Assembly: GCA_031269065.1 (NCBI GenBank) | Contig: JAIRWJ010000023.1 | Location: 1-9,527, forward strand | From: Rickettsiales bacterium | GTDB taxonomy: Bacteria; Pseudomonadota; Alphaproteobacteria; Rickettsiales; UBA1997 | Direction of reading: 5' to 3' | DNA length: 9,527 nucleotides | Part shown: one piece after another, positions 5,502-9,527 of the stretch | How the letters are laid out: each line of letters opens with the position of its first letter | How positions within the stretch are numbered: the stretch's first letter is position 1 | Notes under the pieces: generated by a model | Database searches by the model: none | Told to the model about the DNA's origin: nothing | What the model saw: only the letters and a program-made list of their open reading frames with translations | Translations under genes and position numbers: made by a program

Positions 5502-6224
5502 TTGGAGAATTCGTTGTCCGGAGATGATGATAAGACTCCGTCTGGAGGCTGGCTATATGGTTGGCTTAACGTTAACAAGCCAGTGGGTTACAGGTCCACG
5601 AGGATTGTAGAAATGGTAAAAAAAATAACCCGGGCAAAAAAAGTAGGACACGGAGGCACTCTGGATCCATTGGCCAGCGGAGTTCTGCCTATATGTCTGA
5701 ATGGAGCAACAGGGCAGACGGAGTTTTTGATGGACCATTCGAAAACCTATCTATTTAATCTAACTTTTGGGGAATCCAGAGACACCTATGATGCCAATGG
5801 TATTGTAGTTGAAAAGAATGGTCTAATTCCAGGAATATTAGATGTGGAAAATACTATAGCCAGTTTCATAGGTCTAGTAGATCAAAGACCACCAGCCTAT
5901 TCTGCACTCCGGGTGAATGGGAAGAGAGCCTATGATCTAGCCAGAAAGGGTATACGGCTGGAGCTTGGAAGTAGAAAAGTGCTCATCAATATTCTAAAGT
6001 TTAGTGGTTTTGTTGACCGGAGGAGTATCCAGCTTGTTGTGGACTGTGGTCGTGGCTGCTATGTGAGGAGTTTGGCGGTGGATATTGCCAGATCTCTTGG
6101 TGCCCTAGGCTATGTATCGAAATTGATAAGACTCAGAGTAGGTAATATGTACGCTATAGACAGCCTAGAGATAGATAAATTGACTTCCGATAACATACCT
6201 AGGAATTTGATAACATATCGCTAA
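5502..6224 (+). CDS. truB: tRNA pseudouridine(55) synthase TruB
   Basis: TruB converts U55 to pseudouridine in the T-loop of elongator tRNAs. The 240-residue frame shows the family motifs: LNVNKPVGYRST near 22-33, GHGGTLDPLASGVLP (49-63) with catalytic D55, KTY with Y83, RPPAYSALRVNGKRAYDLAR (129-148), and GRGCYVRSLAVDI (183-195). It is shorter than the 314-residue E. coli enzyme, and the C-terminal PUA-like region is missing or minimal. The start is uncertain. TTG 5502 gives the longest frame but has no ribosome-binding site. TTG 5514 (four codons shorter) has GGAGA at 5504-5508 at 5 nt spacing and is better supported. No in-frame ATG exists near the N-terminus. The gene sits just after a porin gene and 5 bp before rluD, not in the usual rbfA-truB-rpsO setting. 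Confidence 0.93.
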   Translation: MENSLSGDDDKTPSGGWLYGWLNVNKPVGYRSTRIVEMVKKITRAKKVGHGGTLDPLASGVLPICLNGATGQTEFLMDHSKTYLFNLTFGESRDTYDANGIVVEKNGLIPGILDVENTIASFIGLVDQRPPAYSALRVNGKRAYDLARKGIRLELGSRKVLINILKFSGFVDRRSIQLVVDCGRGCYVRSLAVDIARSLGALGYVSKLIRLRVGNMYAIDSLEIDKLTSDNIPRNLITYR

Positions 6225-6229
6225 TACCT

Positions 6230-7204
6230 GTGAGACAGCTGTTTTTCACCTGTAAAACATCCGGACTCAGGCTTGACAGAGTCGTTCTAGATAAACTTAT
6301 TGAACTAAAGGGTCCAAAACACGGCTATTCGAGAAACATGGTTCAAAATTTAGTAAGAAGTGGAAATGTGAAAAGGAATGGCCTGCCACTGACGGATAAC
6401 TCTGAGAAGCCCAGAAAGGGTGATGAAATTTCCATGGAACTGTACAATAACCTAGAGCTGTTGCCAACAGCAGAAAATATAGAGCTAAATGTACTCTACG
6501 AAGACCCAGATCTGCTGGTACTGAACAAACAACCTGGACTAGTAGTGCATCCAGGAGCCGGCATTCTTTCTGGTACTCTAGTTAACGCTATTTTGCATCA
6601 CTGTGGAGAAAGTCTTTCCAATTTGGGAGGTGTAACCAGACCGGGGATTGTTCACAGATTGGACAAGGATACTAGTGGGCTTATGGTTGTGGCAAAAAAC
6701 AATTTTTCCCATGACTCTCTGAAGGGGCAGCTAGAGACTAGAGAACTGAAACGGGAATATAGCGCTTTTATTTGGGGGTTTATTGTGCCAAAAAACGGCA
6801 AAATAGACGGTCAAATTGGCAGATGCAAACACAACAGGCTGAAAATGGCTATGGTTGAAGATGGCAGATATTCTCTGACGAATTATAGAACGCTCGGAGA
6901 ATTTGGGAATATTGCTAGCCTAGTGGAATGCAGCCTCAACACCGGCAGAACCCACCAAATAAGGGTGCATTTTTCCAGCAGGAAGCATCCTCTCATCGGA
7001 GACAGGCTTTATGGAGGCTCTTCGAGAAAAATAGCCGGAGAAACCAGTCTAGCCAAGAGTTTTGTGGAAAAATTTCCAAGACAGGCACTCCACTCAAGGT
7101 ATCTTGAATTCAGACATCCAAGAACGGCCAAGGCAATGTCCTTTGAAACCGATTTACCTGAGGATCTACAAATGCTCGTCAAAAACTTGGAAAATATGAG
7201 TTAA
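6230..7204 (+). CDS. rluD: 23S rRNA pseudouridine synthase, RluD type
   Basis: This 324-residue RluA-family enzyme is expected to isomerise uridines of 23S rRNA helix 69 (1911, 1915, 1917) during 50S maturation. An N-terminal S4 RNA-binding domain spans about 12-75 (GLRLDRVVLDKL, then SRNMVQNLVRSGNVKRNG). The synthase core follows: VLNKQPGLVVHPGAG (97-111), GIVHRLDKDTSGLMVVAK (139-156) with catalytic D145, LNTGRTHQIRVHF (236-248), HPLIGDRLYGG (253-263) and RQALHSRYLEFRHP (284-297). The GGVTRPGIVHRLDKDTSG context and the KMAMVEDGR block are typical of alphaproteobacterial RluD and argue against RluC. Start GTG 6230 lies 5 bp after the truB stop with no Shine-Dalgarno sequence, suggesting translational coupling. 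All key motifs are intact and the length is normal. RluC is the only serious alternative label. Confidence 0.9.
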   Translation: MRQLFFTCKTSGLRLDRVVLDKLIELKGPKHGYSRNMVQNLVRSGNVKRNGLPLTDNSEKPRKGDEISMELYNNLELLPTAENIELNVLYEDPDLLVLNKQPGLVVHPGAGILSGTLVNAILHHCGESLSNLGGVTRPGIVHRLDKDTSGLMVVAKNNFSHDSLKGQLETRELKREYSAFIWGFIVPKNGKIDGQIGRCKHNRLKMAMVEDGRYSLTNYRTLGEFGNIASLVECSLNTGRTHQIRVHFSSRKHPLIGDRLYGGSSRKIAGETSLAKSFVEKFPRQALHSRYLEFRHPRTAKAMSFETDLPEDLQMLVKNLENMS

Positions 7205-7301
7205 AACTTAATTCTGCTATGGGAACTATGGAGAAGAGGAATAGAAAGTAATAATCAGAGAGCAAGGCTTTTTTAGACTGACTATTGTATAAACTTTTTT
7301 G

Positions 7302-7310
7302 TGCTATAAA
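7302..7310 (+). promoter_or_regulatory. Candidate extended -10 promoter of the broken MORN gene
   Basis: TGC-TATAAA (7302-7310) is an extended -10 element. The nearest -35-like sequence, TTGTAT at 7285-7290, is only 14 bp away. It sits 34 bp ahead of the GTG at 7344 that opens the first frame of the pseudogene. Confidence 0.35.
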
Positions 7311-7343
7311 TACTAATAATTCTTATTATATATATCGGAAAAA

Positions 7344-8015
7344 GTGGAATATATTCAATTACAACAAGTACCTTATGGCTTTTTATACCATAATACAAAT
7401 TTTTCTTTAGACGCTAATATGGAGACGTACTTTGGAGAAGTGGAAGATATGCGGTCACAACATGTGTCCTATGAATTTTTCTGCTATAACGCGGCTCTTT
7501 TTCCAAATACTTGTGAAGGGGATATACTATGGAAAAGCTACTATTTTATCTAACAGCTACACTATAGGTAGAAAATTAAGCAATGAAACTGGACACGATG
7601 GCATCATTTATATCTCAAGGAAACGACAGACAGTTAGGCCATAACTCGTACAGCGGCAAAGTTATCTTGCCGTTCAATGACATCGTACCATATGGAAAGG
7701 GAAAATTGCACTACTCCAATGGAAATACCTACAAAGGTGATTTTATAAATGGAAAGGCGGAAGGACATGGAATATACCATAATTTGGAATATTCCTATGA
7801 ATCCCGTGAACACCGTTGCTGGATTTAGTTTTAGTGACACAAAGGCACTCGCTGGGCTATGGTCGAGACAATATTTTGAAGATATAGCATAACTGGGAGA
7901 AAAATATTTGGATTCTGGAAAATATGATAGCATATGTAATATAATTCAACTTATGAGTCTAGATAACCTGGAAGAAGCTCAAGAAAATGAGATTTTCAAA
8001 CACAGGATGGAATGA
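7344..8015 (+). pseudogene. Broken MORN-repeat protein gene spread over three frames
   Basis: The stretch between rluD and the next gene carries coding-like pieces in all three plus frames. The first piece, 7344-7553, starts at GTG (EYIQLQQVPYGFLYHNTNFS). A second frame at about 7515-7644 reads GIYYGKATILSNSYTIGRKL and GHDGIIYIS. A third, 7583-7828, holds clear MORN repeats (GKGKLHYSNGNTYKGDFING at about residues 38-57, then GHGIYHN). A further frame, from about 7797, reads NPVNTVAGFSFSDTKALAG, SRQYFEDIA, a TAA at 7890-7892, then LGEKYLDSGKYDSICNIIQL and FKHRME with TGA at 8013-8015. The ordered, non-overlapping pieces and the recognisable MORN motif point to one ancestral gene broken by frameshifts and a nonsense codon. 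The ancestor probably resembled the intact MORN protein at 2668, but no close paralogy is visible by eye. A set of tiny genes is less likely. Confidence 0.65.
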
Positions 8016-8108
8016 ATGGGTACATGAGTCTGACTACTCTGATTTATCTCCGTCTTGCTGAGGAATAGAACACCATCTGTCATATATATCGGAAAATTTA
8101 TCTAGAGT

Positions 8109-8136
8109 TTGATGTCAAATAATTTTTATTGATAAT
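8109..8136 (+). promoter_or_regulatory. Candidate promoter of the large secreted-protein gene
   Basis: TTGATG (8109-8114), 16 bp, then GATAAT (8131-8136) lie 55 bp before ATG 8192. The -35 box overlaps a small dyad TTTGA-TG-TCAAA (8108-8119) that could bind a regulator. Other A+T-rich combinations nearby are nearly as good. Confidence 0.35.
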
Positions 8137-8182
8137 AATAATTTTTATATTAATTATTATGTAATTTATATCTTTTGCAACC

Positions 8183-8187
8183 GGAGG
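8183..8187 (+). promoter_or_regulatory. Strong Shine-Dalgarno sequence fixing the ATG at 8192
   Basis: GGAGG lies 4 nt before ATG 8192. It is the strongest ribosome-binding site in the window, and its spacing is slightly short. Most other genes here have weak or no Shine-Dalgarno sequence, so this gene may be efficiently translated. Confidence 0.65.
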
Positions 8188-8191
8188 CATT

Positions 8192-9527
8192 ATGTTAAAA
8201 AATGTACCTAGAAGGGTGGATCTATATTCATGGACATATCAAAAAAGTCGAAACATTAGAGCGGCCTTTATTGGTGGGCTAGTCCTGGTCCAATTATTGG
8301 TGGTGTTGAGCTTTGGCTCCAGCCTGGCGGGAACAAAGGAATTTGGTGAAGATTTAAACTATGTTAATAAATCTATCCATAGAACACAGGTAAATGAATC
8401 ACTAATTCTAGGTCCAGAGAGGAACGGGGGATTCAGCGTTCTCGATGGAACTCTGGACAGAGATCTAGTCTTCGACGGCGAAGGTGGCACCGTGCTGAAC
8501 AATGGAGCTATAAAAATTCAAGATGATGGAAAATTGCTGATAATCGGAACTGTAAAATTCATTGGAATCGCTAATGCCGACTACAGAGGAGCTATAGATA
8601 TCGAACCCGGTGGAACCCTGCACATTGAGCTGCTCCAGGCCGGAGATGAACTTATATTTAGAAATACCCTGGCTGACTATGACATAAGAAATGGGGGGGA
8701 CCTAGTGATTAGGATCGGCAGAGGTACAAAGATAAAATTCAGTGATAAGGGGATACATAGCGGTGAGGATGATGGAACACTAAAAATATTTGGCCCAGGG
8801 GAGGTAAATATTGGCCCTTCTGTGATACAAGAGGGTAGCATAGAATTTATTGGTAATCCAATTATTACTCTCTCCATAGAGGAATTTGATAGGAACATAG
8901 AGGCTACAAGGCCATCTCACAGAAGAGGTGCGGGAGCCGTTATTTTTGCTAGCGTGGTCAATACTGACAGAAATATATGGGGAGATTTGTATATAAACCC
9001 TAAAATTCCCGCTGGCCACTATGATGCGGGAACAAAGGAGGAGCATATGTATATATACGCTGGCAACGGTGCCGGAGAGGGAAGAGAATACAGACCAGAG
9101 CTTCTACCCTATATGGGGAGTGACTATGGCTACTCCATAGCATTCAGAGGCGGAGATGTGGAAGATACTTATAATGTCTATGCAAGAGATACCCTCGAAT
9201 TCACATTTAAGAAAGACACGGACGTTATCTCTGGACTGCAGAGGAAGAAGCTAGTTGTCGAAGAGGGTAAGATATTAACCAGTAAGGGAAGTCTGGAACC
9301 GGTTCACCTCAAATTCTTGGAAAAGGGAGCTATAGAGATTAGAGATAATGGAGAGGCCTACATTGTGGGATCGGCTGTTTTTAGTGTCATCAAAAATGAT
9401 GGTAGAGGGGTGATAGATCTGAAAGATAAAGAGGGGATGTTATCAATTCTGCTACCGATGGCCAATGACTCCGTTAGATTCATAAAAACTGGAGGCAATA
9501 CGGTGGACATACACCATGCAGACTCCT
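8192..9527 (+). CDS. N-terminal part of a large secreted beta-helix or autotransporter-like surface protein (3' end outside the window)
   Basis: An uninterrupted frame from ATG 8192 reaches the window end, giving 445 residues with no stop. Residues 1-47 look like an extended signal peptide: a long basic/polar n-region (1-23, RR, KSR), a hydrophobic core AAFIGGLVLVQLLVVLSF (24-41), and a likely cleavage at SSLAG. The rest is Gly- and Ile/Val-rich with short alternating strands (GGTVLNNGAIKI, GGTLHIELL, GGDLVIRIGRG, GTLKIFGPGEVNIG), the pattern of right-handed beta-helix passenger domains. Residues 104-156 repeat at about 378-431: NGAIKIQDDGKLLIIG against KGAIEIRDNGEAYIVG, and GAIDIEPGGTLHIELL against GVIDLKDKEGMLSILL, an offset of about 274 residues. 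No cysteine occurs, as usual for passengers. A C-terminal autotransporter barrel would be expected outside the window. Adhesin or surface antigen is likely; a two-partner-secreted protein or polymorphic toxin is possible. Confidence 0.75.
   Translation, partial: MLKNVPRRVDLYSWTYQKSRNIRAAFIGGLVLVQLLVVLSFGSSLAGTKEFGEDLNYVNKSIHRTQVNESLILGPERNGGFSVLDGTLDRDLVFDGEGGTVLNNGAIKIQDDGKLLIIGTVKFIGIANADYRGAIDIEPGGTLHIELLQAGDELIFRNTLADYDIRNGGDLVIRIGRGTKIKFSDKGIHSGEDDGTLKIFGPGEVNIGPSVIQEGSIEFIGNPIITLSIEEFDRNIEATRPSHRRGAGAVIFASVVNTDRNIWGDLYINPKIPAGHYDAGTKEEHMYIYAGNGAGEGREYRPELLPYMGSDYGYSIAFRGGDVEDTYNVYARDTLEFTFKKDTDVISGLQRKKLVVEEGKILTSKGSLEPVHLKFLEKGAIEIRDNGEAYIVGSAVFSVIKNDGRGVIDLKDKEGMLSILLPMANDSVRFIKTGGNTVDIHHADS

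Noticed and set aside
7253..7275. Possible rho-independent terminator after rluD (AGC-AAG-GCT followed by T residues)
   Set aside because: The stem is only 3 bp, too weak to call a terminator despite the T-run.
8677..9046. Two overlapping minus-strand frames inside the large surface-protein gene
   Set aside because: They are antisense to a continuous 445-codon plus-strand frame with a strong ribosome-binding site and signal peptide.
1..9527. CRISPR array, tRNA or rRNA genes
   Set aside because: No regularly spaced repeats with unique spacers, and no recognisable tRNA or rRNA sequence, were seen on either strand. The only tandem repeat is two adjoining 26-bp units without spacers.

Overview
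The window is an A+T-rich bacterial segment in which every intact gene reads on the plus strand. The pseudouridine synthases look alphaproteobacterial in sequence style. An IS481-type transposase remnant, pseudogenes, MORN-repeat proteins and many ATA/AGA codons together suggest a host-associated, probably obligate intracellular alphaproteobacterium (Rickettsiales- or Holosporales-like). This taxonomic call is an inference from protein style, made without any database search.

Layout. (1) Positions 1-1517 hold a toxin-immunity pair. The 3' end of a large gene encodes a highly charged, coiled-coil-like linker followed by a C-terminal barnase-type ribonuclease domain. It is followed within 8 bp by a 321-residue protein made of two tandem barstar-like domains. 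(2) Positions 1546-2534 are a scarred zone. It contains the 5' fragment of a gene for an exported protein, a G+C-rich REP-like hairpin inside that fragment, a decayed minus-strand IS481-type transposase, and two perfect 26-bp direct repeats. (3) Positions 2607-4002 carry a sigma70-like promoter and an exported, membrane-anchored protein with MORN-like repeats. (4) Positions 4106-7204 carry a hairpin and promoter candidate, a phosphate-selective-porin-like outer-membrane protein, then truB and rluD packed closely. (5) Positions 7205-8191 hold a second, broken MORN-type gene spread over all three forward frames. (6) Positions 8192-9527 are the start of a large secreted beta-helix or autotransporter-like protein that runs off the window.

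How the parts relate. The housekeeping RNA-modification pair (TruB for tRNA U55, RluD for 23S rRNA helix 69) sits among envelope and secreted genes that look accessory and fast-evolving. The most distinctive system is the barnase toxin with its double-barstar immunity protein. In the two barstar domains the acidic positions expected to bind barnase appear to be divided between the copies. Two ORFs that matter most, the toxin tail at 1-543 and the surface protein at 8192-9527, are open at the window edges.
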